A DNA stretch of 56,174 nucleotides. Origin: Neobacillus dielmonensis (GTDB lineage Bacteria; Bacillota; Bacilli; Bacillales; Cytobacillaceae). This document shows positions 30,037 to 36,709 of the stretch, piece after piece (position 1 is the stretch's first letter; every line of letters begins with the position of its first letter). The notes beneath the pieces were generated by a model. That model saw only the letters and a program-made list of their open reading frames with translations, was not told where the DNA came from and searched no databases. The translations under genes and the position numbers were made by a program. The stretch is taken from NCBI RefSeq assembly GCF_000612665.1, contig NZ_HG942032.1, positions 1-56,174 on the forward strand, in the 5' to 3' direction.

Positions 30037-30699
30037 ATGTATCGAAGCGAGTTTTACGTGTTTGAACACGACCAGCCAAAGGCCGCCATCATTCGCAACT
30101 ACACAAAGGAGGACTTTGGGCAGCTAATTGAAATTCAATCAGAATGCTTTCCTCCCCCGTTTCCATCCGAATTGTGGTGGAATCAAGAGCAATTGACTAA
30201 TCATGTGGAGCTTTTTCCCGAAGGAGCCCTATGTATTGAAATCGGTGGGGAATTAGCTGGGTCCTTAACAGGTCTCTGTGTTGATTTTAATCCAAACCAT
30301 ATGGAACACACTTGGGCAGAAATTACGGATAACGGTTATATAAGAAACCATAATACCAACGGAAATACCTTGTATATTGTTGATATTAGTGTCAGACCAA
30401 AGTACCGGAAACTAGGACTTGGCAAGCTAATAATGCAAGCAATGTACCATATTGTCATTGAAAAGGGGTATGACCGCTTGCTTGGAGGCGGCCGGATGCC
30501 CGGTTACCATATACATAATAAGCAATTGACACCGGAAGAGTACCTCGATGCTGTTGTGAAAGGACAATTGAAGGATCCGGTGATTACTTTTCTTTTGCGA
30601 TGCGGCCGCGTCCCATTAGGGATTGCGAACAACTATCTAGATGATGAAGAATCGTGCAATAATGCCGTACTCATGCAATGGAAAAATCCATTTAAATAA
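30037..30699 (+). CDS. GNAT-family acetyltransferase (YhcX N-terminal-like)
   Basis: The 220-residue protein is a GNAT-fold enzyme; the acetyl-CoA-binding motif A is VRPKYRKLGLGKLIMQAM (about 126-143), with preceding beta strand LYIVDIS. The long C-terminal part with GGGRMPGYHIH is typical of GNAT domains attached to nitrilases. The start follows CCGGAGGAGCATAGGCC, 21 nt after the nitrilase stop. Acyl acceptor unknown; it may modify the substrate or product of the neighbouring hydrolase. Confidence 0.8.
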   Translation: MYRSEFYVFEHDQPKAAIIRNYTKEDFGQLIEIQSECFPPPFPSELWWNQEQLTNHVELFPEGALCIEIGGELAGSLTGLCVDFNPNHMEHTWAEITDNGYIRNHNTNGNTLYIVDISVRPKYRKLGLGKLIMQAMYHIVIEKGYDRLLGGGRMPGYHIHNKQLTPEEYLDAVVKGQLKDPVITFLLRCGRVPLGIANNYLDDEESCNNAVLMQWKNPFK

Positions 30700-30719
30700 A
30701 ACTTGGGAGGCCGCAGGCT

Positions 30720-31391
30720 ATGGAATATAAGAGGATAACCAGTATAGACGATCCAAATTTTAAAAAGCTCCATGATTTAATGGGCAAAATTTTTCCGCCG
30801 GAGGAAGTACTAGATTACGAATTATGGAAAGAACCATTAGAAGACCCTGGCATTAGGGTGTTTGTCGCAATCCACCAAGATCAGGTTGTAGGAGCGACGG
30901 AATACCGATATTACCCTGACTGGAATATTGCCATGACTGATTTTACCATTATTAGTGTGCCAGGATTAGGTCTTGGACGGTTCCTGGCCCAAAGTCGGAT
31001 GCAGGATTTGCAGCAGTTGGCACAAGAAAATAGGAAAGAGCTATTCGGGATGTTTGCGGAAATATATGACCCATATCGTGCTTCTAATCATGAGTTTGGT
31101 GGAGTGAAAGTAATGGACCCATATGTTCGTCGTGAAGTTCTGTCTCACCTGGGTTATAAACGACTCGATTTGAAATATGTTCATCCATCATGGGAAAACA
31201 ACGGTGAAGCTGTAACTGGACTAGATTTGTGTTTTATGCCTGTAACAGAAGAAACGGATGTGTTGCCTGCATCATTGGTCAAAGCATTCCTAACTACTTA
31301 TTATTCTGTTTTACCCAATAAACCGAAGGAATGGTTGGAAATGATTGAAAAGATAGCTGCAAAGGAGACAATCGATTTGTTGCCATTGTAG
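30720..31391 (+). CDS. GNAT-like acetyltransferase, second of the cluster
   Basis: The 223-residue product shows a more divergent GNAT fold: FVAIHQDQVVGATEYRYY supplies the central strands, and VPGLGLGRFLAQSRM looks like a motif A loop. No close functional family is recognised. It follows the first GNAT after 20 nt with GGGAGG, so the three genes form one operon. Its role is presumably in the same unknown pathway. Confidence 0.65.
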   Translation: MEYKRITSIDDPNFKKLHDLMGKIFPPEEVLDYELWKEPLEDPGIRVFVAIHQDQVVGATEYRYYPDWNIAMTDFTIISVPGLGLGRFLAQSRMQDLQQLAQENRKELFGMFAEIYDPYRASNHEFGGVKVMDPYVRREVLSHLGYKRLDLKYVHPSWENNGEAVTGLDLCFMPVTEETDVLPASLVKAFLTTYYSVLPNKPKEWLEMIEKIAAKETIDLLPL

Positions 31392-31418
31392 GAAAAGAAA
31401 GATTGACTAGTAAGGAAT

Positions 31419-31462
31419 ATTCAGTTAATATAATTTCTATATGTTCGAAAAATTAACTGAAT
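31419..31462 (+). promoter_or_regulatory. Perfect 11-bp inverted repeat over the -10 region upstream of the S-box leader
   Basis: ATTCAGTTAAT (31419-31429) and ATTAACTGAAT (31452-31462) are perfect complements 22 bp apart. The left arm abuts TATAAT (31429-31434), the likely -10 of hom, with TTGACT (31403-31408) 20 bp before it. The repeat could be an operator or the base of an RNA hairpin ending the upstream operon, though no T-run follows. Confidence 0.5.
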
Positions 31463-31476
31463 GATAAATAAATAGA

Positions 31477-31590
31477 TCTCTTATCTAGAGAGGCGGAGGG
31501 ACATGGCCCGATGAAGCCCGGCAACCTTCAAGGTATATCTTGAAAAGGTGCTAATTCCTGCAGATTATTGGTAATCTGACAGATAAGAGG
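31477..31590 (+). ncRNA. SAM-I (S-box) riboswitch
   Basis: The S-box core is clear: P1 CTCTTATCT (31478-31486) pairs with AGATAAGAG (31581-31589), and between them lie AGAGGCGGAGGGAC, GGCCCGATGAAGCCCGGCAACC and the AAGGTGCTAATTCC segment. S-adenosylmethionine binding stabilises P1. The 3' strand of P1 and the following bases (31582-31593) can otherwise pair with 31601-31612 inside the terminator, so the on/off switch can be read in the sequence. Confidence 0.96.
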
Positions 31591-31599
31591 AGGAACCTG

Positions 31600-31631
31600 C
31601 CCTCTTCTTATCAAGAGGGTTTTTCTTTTTC
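31600..31631 (+). terminator. Riboswitch-controlled terminator before hom
   Basis: CCCTCTT (31600-31606) pairs with AAGAGGG (31613-31619), followed by TTTTTCTTTTTC. It forms when SAM is bound and the antiterminator is disrupted. Confidence 0.93.
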
Positions 31632-31667
31632 TACTTGTAAAGGAATATCATGAAGGGTGGTCATTAA

Positions 31668-32903
31668 ATGACTGGAATCAAAGTTGCCATTCTTGGTTTT
31701 GGCACAGTTGGCGAAGGTGTGTATCGGACAATTCAATCACATGAAGATGAATTGGCGGAAGTTTTAGGCAAAAAAGTGGAAGTTGCCGCTGTTTTAGTGA
31801 GAAACAAGGCAAAGACAAGGGAAATCAATGACAAAGTACTTGTCACCACTGACTTTGAGGACATCATCTGCCTGCCAAATCTTGATGTGGTCATCGAGGC
31901 AATTGTCGGCCAAGAACCATCCTATACATATTTAAAACGTGCCATTCAAAGAGGCTGCCACATCATTACCGCTAATAAAGAGATGTTTGCCCACTATGGT
32001 AAAGAACTGATTGAACTCGCGGAGGACTATCATGTTCAAGTAGGGTTTGAAGCAACAGTAGCGGGAGGAATTCCAGTCATCCAAACGTTAAGGCAGCTTT
32101 TAAAAATTAACAGAGTTTCGCAAATTCATGGGATCCTCAATGGAACTTCTAATTTTATTCTAACGGAGATGCGTGAAAAAAAGCTGTCATTTGACCAAAG
32201 CCTATATCTTGCCCAAGAGAAGGGCTATGCAGAAGCCAACCCTGTAAATGATGTTGAAGGGTTTGACGCTTTTTATAAAGCCATGATCCTCAGCCGTATA
32301 GCTTTCGGTACGGAACCCAATTGGCAGGATGTGGAGCGCGAAGGGATCACCAATATTACCAGTGACTTATTATGGGCTGCTGATCAGCTTGGACTAAGGT
32401 TTAAACATGTGGCAAGCTTAACGAAAAAGGGAGAAAAAATTCTTGCATCTGTAAAACCGGCCCTTGTTGGTCATGAGCATCCATTCTACCATGTTGAGGG
32501 CGTAGAAAACGCTGTGAATGTACACTCTGATATTGTAGGAAGAATAACTTTGCAGGGTCCGGGTGCAGGAATGTTCCCAACTGCAAGCGCGGTTATTGAG
32601 GACTTGGTTTATGTGAATCAGTTCCAAGCAACTGATTCTACGGCTAATCGAAAACTTGCTTCCCATAAAGTGGAGGAACAGGATGAGGTAAGCGAATACT
32701 GGTTTATTCATGGAGTAAGCCAACCCCTATCCAAATTGAGCGTGGTTTGGAGTGGCGGTGAACAAGCAGGAAACTATGTAGTAAAAGCAACAAAATCTGA
32801 CTTACAACGCTTGTCATGTCTAGAACCAATGTTGCACTACTATGCGATTTTAGGCGACGTAGAGGGGGAGGCAGTTCTGCAGGAGCAGACAGTTGTCATT
32901 TAA
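31668..32903 (+). CDS. hom: Homoserine dehydrogenase under SAM control
   Basis: The 411-residue enzyme makes homoserine from aspartate semialdehyde. It has the NAD(P) motif GFGTVGEG, the TANKEMFA segment, LNGTSNFILTEM and the catalytic-domain signature containing DVEGFDAFYK. After about residue 340 the sequence does not show the usual ACT-domain pattern of B. subtilis Hom; the tail is different and of similar size. The SAM riboswitch upstream, and the absence of thrB/thrC here, mark it as an isozyme for methionine supply. It starts after GGTGGTCATTAA and ends at a terminator. Confidence 0.92.
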   Translation: MTGIKVAILGFGTVGEGVYRTIQSHEDELAEVLGKKVEVAAVLVRNKAKTREINDKVLVTTDFEDIICLPNLDVVIEAIVGQEPSYTYLKRAIQRGCHIITANKEMFAHYGKELIELAEDYHVQVGFEATVAGGIPVIQTLRQLLKINRVSQIHGILNGTSNFILTEMREKKLSFDQSLYLAQEKGYAEANPVNDVEGFDAFYKAMILSRIAFGTEPNWQDVEREGITNITSDLLWAADQLGLRFKHVASLTKKGEKILASVKPALVGHEHPFYHVEGVENAVNVHSDIVGRITLQGPGAGMFPTASAVIEDLVYVNQFQATDSTANRKLASHKVEEQDEVSEYWFIHGVSQPLSKLSVVWSGGEQAGNYVVKATKSDLQRLSCLEPMLHYYAILGDVEGEAVLQEQTVVI

Positions 32904-32908
32904 ACATC

Positions 32909-32937
32909 AGAAAGGAGCATGGGCTTCTTTCTTTTTA
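32909..32937 (+). terminator. Terminator after hom
   Basis: AGAAAGGAGC (32909-32918) pairs with GCTTCTTTCT (32923-32932) with one G-T pair, then TTTTATTT. Confidence 0.78.
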
Positions 32938-32967
32938 TTTGCAGTTTTATGGTCTCGACTGCAAGAG

Positions 32968-33050
32968 TTCACATCCTATTCACATTTCTAATATAAATAT
33001 GTTAAATAACTGTGAAATGCGTTGTTTCATCATAATTAGGAGAGTATAGT
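32968..33050 (+). promoter_or_regulatory. Promoter of the candidate small RNA with ResD-like repeats
   Basis: TTCACAT occurs twice 11 bp apart (32968-32974, 32979-32985), read on the other strand as tandem ATGTGAA, like ResD/SrrA half sites (TTTGTGAAT). A further TGTGAAAT (33011) adjoins a promoter TTGTTT (33022-33027), 17 bp, TATAGT (33045-33050). No ORF follows, so the promoter would serve a non-coding transcript. Regulator assignments are inference. Confidence 0.5.
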
Positions 33051-33056
33051 AAAAGT

Positions 33057-33213
33057 ATAGATAAGAAAGTGAAATATTTCACAATTCATTTAGATTTTAA
33101 CGAGTTCTAAATCTTAGTTGGATTAACTTCTCTTTGGAACTCGCTGAAATATATCCCCCCTTTTATATATTTCTTTTGTAAGAAGCAGGATAAAAAATCC
33201 TGCTTCCTTTTTT
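33057..33213 (+). ncRNA. Candidate redox-regulated small RNA, RsaE/RoxS-like architecture
   Basis: Between hom and yfhD a transcript of about 130-155 nt can be delimited by the promoter upstream and a strong terminator (GAAGCAGGAT 33182-33191 with ATCCTGCTTC 33197-33206, then CTTTTTT). Inside, CGAGTTCT (33101-33108) pairs with GGAACTCG (33136-33143). A second, perfect 9-bp stem GAAATATAT (33146-33154)/ATATATTTC (33165-33173) presents the loop CCCCCCTTTT. C-rich loops of this kind are used by RsaE/RoxS and other Rsa RNAs to bind ribosome sites. There is no plausible ORF. Family identity is not proven: the match is in architecture and control sites, not a checked alignment. Confidence 0.6.
33067..33084 (+). 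promoter_or_regulatory. Rex-type operator at the start of the candidate small RNA
   Basis: AAGTGAAATATTTCACAA contains the perfect 14-bp palindrome GTGAAATATTTCAC (33069-33082) and fits the Gram-positive Rex pattern TTGTGAANNNNTTCACAA except for the first two bases. It lies at or just after the predicted transcription start, where a NADH/NAD-responsive repressor would block transcription. Confidence 0.6.
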
Positions 33214-33397
33214 ACTTATTTCTTCTGGCAGCACGTTGATTGGCTGCATTTGCACGAGCTTGAGCTTCCATATCCTCTTGATCGGCTAACTCTCTTGAAA
33301 ATTCAACATCATAGCCATCTGATTTCATATTTTTGGGAACCTGTGGCAAAGATGCCTTATTTTTATCACGAGTTTTATGTCCATGTGAACGGCCCAT
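33212..33397 (-). CDS. yfhD: YfhD-family small protein
   Basis: The 61-residue basic/acidic hydrophilic protein matches YfhD: MGRSHGHKTRDKNKASLPQVP at the start, an Ala/Arg-rich tail ending AANQRAARRNK. Its function is unknown. The start is the ATG at 33397, 8 nt after AAAGGGG; the frame stays open further upstream without a ribosome site. Its stop overlaps the T-run of the small-RNA terminator on the other strand. Confidence 0.85.
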   Translation of the reverse strand: MGRSHGHKTRDKNKASLPQVPKNMKSDGYDVEFSRELADQEDMEAQARANAANQRAARRNK

Positions 33398-33489
33398 AAC
33401 AAAAACCCCTTTCATTTGTCGGTTTGAAAGCCAGATTGGCTCCATTTATTAGGATGAACAAATGAACAGGGGTTATTTATGGAATAATT

Positions 33490-33621
33490 TTATAGCTTAG
33501 TTTTACGATCAGTGAAACCGCCGGCACGGTCAGCCATTTTAAATTCACGCTGATACAATACTTCTTGCGTACTTGTAAGTGAATATTTTCCCCGATTTTT
33601 ATCCTTTTTGCGATCTCCCAT
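33490..33621 (-). CDS. yfhE: YfhE-family very small protein
   Basis: A 43-codon ORF starts at the ATG at 33621 (AAAGGA 10 nt upstream) and ends at 33490. The product begins MGDRKKDKNRGKYSLTSTQE and contains LYQREFKMADRAGG, matching the YfhE family of about 36-45 residues found next to yfhD in Bacillus. It is soluble and strongly charged. Function unknown. It is presumably transcribed together with yfhD, 90 bp upstream of it. Confidence 0.8.
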   Translation of the reverse strand: MGDRKKDKNRGKYSLTSTQEVLYQREFKMADRAGGFTDRKTKL

Positions 33622-33785
33622 TATGATCATTCCTTTCGCCATTTTCATTGTAAAGGTACAAAGTGCACCTTTTTACATTTTTTCCTAATTGCCGAAGAAA
33701 CATACAAAAAGAATCGATTTCTTAAGAATAAAAAATTAAAAAGGTATTGTAGAATATGATAAAGTAGGGGGAGAGAGGTGAAAGA

Positions 33786-34598
33786 ATGGCTATCATTACA
33801 AGAATCACCACCCAGAAAAAAAACCAAGATAGGTTTAATTTATATTTGGATCACGGAAAAGGGGAAGAGTACGCTTTTAGTGTTGACAGTGACGTCCTTA
33901 TTAAGTTTGAATTAAAAAAGGGTATGGAAATTGATGAACTTTCCATCTATGAAATTCAATTTCAGGATGATATCCGTAAAGCATATAATCTTTCAATTCA
34001 ATATTTAGCGCGAAGAATGAGATCAGAAAAAGAGGTAAGCGATTATCTAATCAAAAAAGATGTCGAAGAGCCTATTATAAAAGAGGTCCTTCATAAATTA
34101 GCTAACCAAAAATATATCAATGATGAAGATTTTGCTTTGGCGTTTGTGAGAACCCAAGTCAATACAACTGACAAGGGACCGGATTTGATTAAACAAGAAT
34201 TGAAAGAAAAGGGTGTTGCTGAAGATCTAATTTCGCGAGCATTAGCAGCATACTCTTCAGAACTGCAACTAGAGAAGGCAGTAAAGCTGAGTCAAAAATT
34301 CTTCAGCAAATCTTCAATGGAATCCCAAAAGATTCAAAAACAAAAGCTAGAGCAAATACTGCTTAGAAAGGGATATCCGTTTGGAATCATTCATCTTGCT
34401 GTTGAGGAACTACAAGGTAACGGGGCAGAAGAAGAATTTTCTGCGATCCAATACCAGGGAGCAAAAGCCCATAGAAAATTTTTTCAGTATAGCGGGTTTG
34501 AATATGAGCAGAAAATGAAGCAGGCTTTGTATCGAAAGGGTTTTTCTATGGAACTCATTGAAAAGTACATAGCCTCTTTAAATAGGGAAGAGTATTAA
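33786..34598 (+). CDS. recX: Recombination regulator RecX
   Basis: The 270-residue protein is a long RecX of the Bacillus type, built of three-helix RecX repeats (about 60-110, 110-155, 160-215, 220-268). LARRMRSEKEVSDYLIKKD and the LANQKYINDEDFALAFVR segment are the family core. It binds and modulates RecA filaments. The start follows GAGAGGTGAAAGA. The neighbours recX-yfhH-sspK-yfhJ are in the B. subtilis order. Confidence 0.92.
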   Translation: MAIITRITTQKKNQDRFNLYLDHGKGEEYAFSVDSDVLIKFELKKGMEIDELSIYEIQFQDDIRKAYNLSIQYLARRMRSEKEVSDYLIKKDVEEPIIKEVLHKLANQKYINDEDFALAFVRTQVNTTDKGPDLIKQELKEKGVAEDLISRALAAYSSELQLEKAVKLSQKFFSKSSMESQKIQKQKLEQILLRKGYPFGIIHLAVEELQGNGAEEEFSAIQYQGAKAHRKFFQYSGFEYEQKMKQALYRKGFSMELIEKYIASLNREEY

Positions 34599-34623
34599 AC
34601 AAACAGAACTGGATGTGAATTAT

Positions 34624-34947
34624 ATGCAGCAGGAGAAAAGATATAGTGATTTGACAGAACAAGAATTAACCCAGGAAATTGCCAAACTAAAGGAACAGGC
34701 AAGAAAAGCTGAACAAATGGGGATGGTCAATGAGTTTGCTGTGCTTGAGAGGAAAGTGCAAATGGCTCGTGCCTATTTGTTGGATCCACAAAATTTTAAA
34801 AAGGGAGAAATATATGAAATTGAAGGGGCACCTGGTGAATATTTTAAAATTGAATATTTCAAGGGTGTATTCGCCTGGGGCTTTCGCTTAGGTGGCGACG
34901 GAAGTGAAGAGGCACTGCCGATTTCTATGTTAAATGAGCTTAACTAA
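34624..34947 (+). CDS. yfhH: YfhH-family protein (DUF1811)
   Basis: The product has about 107 residues: an N-terminal helical hairpin (YSDLTEQELTQEIAKLKEQ...) and a C-terminal SH3-like beta part with KKGEIYEIEG and FAWGFRLGG, the DUF1811 fold. Function unknown. ATG 34624 follows GGATGTG at suitable spacing; GTG 34615 lies in that ribosome site. It lies 17-26 nt after recX and is probably co-transcribed. Confidence 0.85.
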   Translation: MQQEKRYSDLTEQELTQEIAKLKEQARKAEQMGMVNEFAVLERKVQMARAYLLDPQNFKKGEIYEIEGAPGEYFKIEYFKGVFAWGFRLGGDGSEEALPISMLNELN

Positions 34948-34950
34948 AGA

Positions 34951-34980
34951 ACAAACCAGAGAGAAAACTCTCTGGCTTGT
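34951..34980. terminator. Hairpin between yfhH and the convergent sspK
   Basis: ACAAACCAGAGAG (34951-34963) pairs with CTCTCTGGCTTGT (34968-34980) with one mismatch. T-rich sequence follows only on the minus strand, so it is mainly the sspK terminator and may also end yfhH. Confidence 0.65.
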
Positions 34981-35018
34981 GAGTGAGAAATGCATGCCTA
35001 CACAGATTGGAGCTTTTG

Positions 35019-35195
35019 TTATTTCCAAACCTGCGGCGATTCGTCATCACGAGCGTTTGAAGCTCTCATCCGCTCTTGCGGATGGGTATTAATCGTCCCA
35101 TCTGCTCGTCTTGAGGCATATTCTGCTTTTGCCCTTGGCTCACCATCAAAATTCTGTTTATTTTGGTTAGGGAAATTGCGCTGTTTATTTCTCAT
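35019..35195 (-). CDS. sspK: Small acid-soluble spore protein K
   Basis: The 58-residue protein starts [14 protein letters not shown] and carries the SspK core [27 protein letters not shown]. It belongs to the minor SASPs made in the forespore under sigma-G in B. subtilis. The ATG at 35195 follows TGGAGGTATAGC. The frame is open further upstream but with no ribosome site. Its tail ([12 protein letters not shown]) is somewhat longer than in B. subtilis. Confidence 0.9.
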   Translation of the reverse strand: MRNKQRNFPNQNKQNFDGEPRAKAEYASRRADGTINTHPQERMRASNARDDESPQVWK

Positions 35196-35325
35196 GCTAT
35201 ACCTCCATAAAAGGGAATGAGAAAACGTGTAAAGCGGTGCATTTACACCGTCCATACCCGTACTATTATTATCCACGAAACTTTTTATCTTTATAATTAA
35301 AAGAAATTGGCAAGAGGTGAGATAC

Positions 35326-35595
35326 ATGAATGATTATCAGGAGAAATTAACTAAGCTGTTGCTTGATAAAAATGAGCAGCTTTCCTACAATGAAGCACGA
35401 ACTTGGGTAGAATTGTTATGGGATGACTTTGAAACAACTCAGGCGAAGGCAGGTCGTGAGTATAAGGGCAGTGAAGCGACTGAAAGGATTGTAAAGCAAT
35501 GGATTGAAAACTATGGCCCGAAGCTTCATGAATTTACTACATCCAATCCAAAATACGAAAAATATTTAAATCAAAATAAAAAGATGCTTCATTAA
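35326..35595 (+). CDS. yfhJ: YfhJ-family protein (WVELL domain)
   Basis: The 89-residue protein has the motif [25 protein letters not shown] that names the WVELL family, and a conserved [16 protein letters not shown] segment. It is helical and soluble; function unknown. The ATG at 35326 follows AGAGGTGAGATAC; the GTG at 35317 is part of the ribosome site. A hairpin terminator follows. Confidence 0.85.
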   Translation: MNDYQEKLTKLLLDKNEQLSYNEARTWVELLWDDFETTQAKAGREYKGSEATERIVKQWIENYGPKLHEFTTSNPKYEKYLNQNKKMLH

Positions 35596-35598
35596 ATG

Positions 35599-35626
35599 AA
35601 AAACTCGCCAAATGGCGAGTTTTTAA
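35599..35626. terminator. Bidirectional terminator between yfhJ and yfhP
   Basis: AAAAACTCGCCA (35599-35610) pairs with TGGCGAGTTTTT (35613-35624). It overlaps the yfhP stop codon and serves both convergent genes. Confidence 0.82.
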
Positions 35627-36603
35627 CTTGGCAATATTCCTAATTTCTTTCGCAGCTTCTTTTCACTGTAAACCCAACCGGTATAAGAAGTAATTGGCTT
35701 CAGATTGGTATCTAACTGGACAACTGCAACAAACGGATAATGGCCATTACTACGATAGCGTAAATCGATAAATCTGACTTCATAGTAATGATCATACTCA
35801 TCCACTTCCCAGCGGTAAACAGGTGAAAAAGAAAGGAAGGCTGCAATATTTTCATCCTTTTTTGCAGCTTCAATGACTGGTGTTTGTGGAACAGGAACCC
35901 GCTTAAATTGATCAAGGATTTCAACCTTCTCTTTGGAGGCTCGGCCCACGTAAAAAAATCCTTCACTCATGGCAGCAATCCGCCATTGATGGAATCTCAT
36001 GGTTGGTGCAACAATGATTTCTTTAACATCAGGAATCATCGACCTTACCTCAAGCAAAACTCTTTTTTTAGCTTGATACCGTTTGAAGTAATAAGCAATG
36101 ATCACCAGGAACATGGCTAGGAATGTATAGCCTGCGTGTGCCCCCACGGCCCAGATAAAAATGGCAAGGACATGAATCCCAAAAATGAAAGGGTCAAAGG
36201 TATTAATCACTCCAAGAGCAACCCATTTGGCTGAAAATGGTCTAAGTGCCTGGGTGCCATAGGCATTAAAGATATCTACGAAAACATGAATGAAAACAGC
36301 AGCAAATGTCCATGCCCATAAATGCAAAAGGTTGGCATTCGGAAAAAAAGGATAAAGGACAGCCAATATCACCAAAGGCCATAATACAACAGCGGGTACA
36401 GAATGCGTAATGCCACGATGATTCCGAATATAGATAGCATTGTTACGCAGTTTTAAAACCGTATCAATATCTGGTATTTGCGAGCCAGCAATCGTAGCGA
36501 TTAACACACTGATTGTCGTGGCATGGTTGGAAGTAACCGCCGGATCCAAGGTTGCAAGACCTCCAAGTGCAATTCCCATTACAACATGTGTGCCAGTATC
36601 CAA
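35623..36603 (-). CDS. yfhP: YfhP-like membrane-bound metal-dependent hydrolase (DUF457/YdjM family)
   Basis: The 326-residue protein has about four membrane helices in its first half and a soluble C-terminal half. Metal-ligand candidates of the LexA-regulated YdjM/YfhP family are DTGTHVVMGIALGG, SQIPDIDTV, NHRGITHS and HVFVDIFNAYGTQ. The start is TTG at 36603, read as the initiator of the DTGTHV motif and preceded by AAGGAG; the in-frame ATG at 36642 has no ribosome site. In B. subtilis the homologue acts as a regulator of the yfhO region; here that region is absent. Activity unproven. Confidence 0.82.
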   Translation of the reverse strand: MDTGTHVVMGIALGGLATLDPAVTSNHATTISVLIATIAGSQIPDIDTVLKLRNNAIYIRNHRGITHSVPAVVLWPLVILAVLYPFFPNANLLHLWAWTFAAVFIHVFVDIFNAYGTQALRPFSAKWVALGVINTFDPFIFGIHVLAIFIWAVGAHAGYTFLAMFLVIIAYYFKRYQAKKRVLLEVRSMIPDVKEIIVAPTMRFHQWRIAAMSEGFFYVGRASKEKVEILDQFKRVPVPQTPVIEAAKKDENIAAFLSFSPVYRWEVDEYDHYYEVRFIDLRYRSNGHYPFVAVVQLDTNLKPITSYTGWVYSEKKLRKKLGILPS

Positions 36604-36709
36604 AAGAAAGTATCTCCTTTCAAACTTCTTGTCAAAAAGCATATTATCCGTTATCGTTTATTATATTCCCCTTTTTTTGTATGTTTAACAGCAGGAGGAA
36701 CTAAACGTT

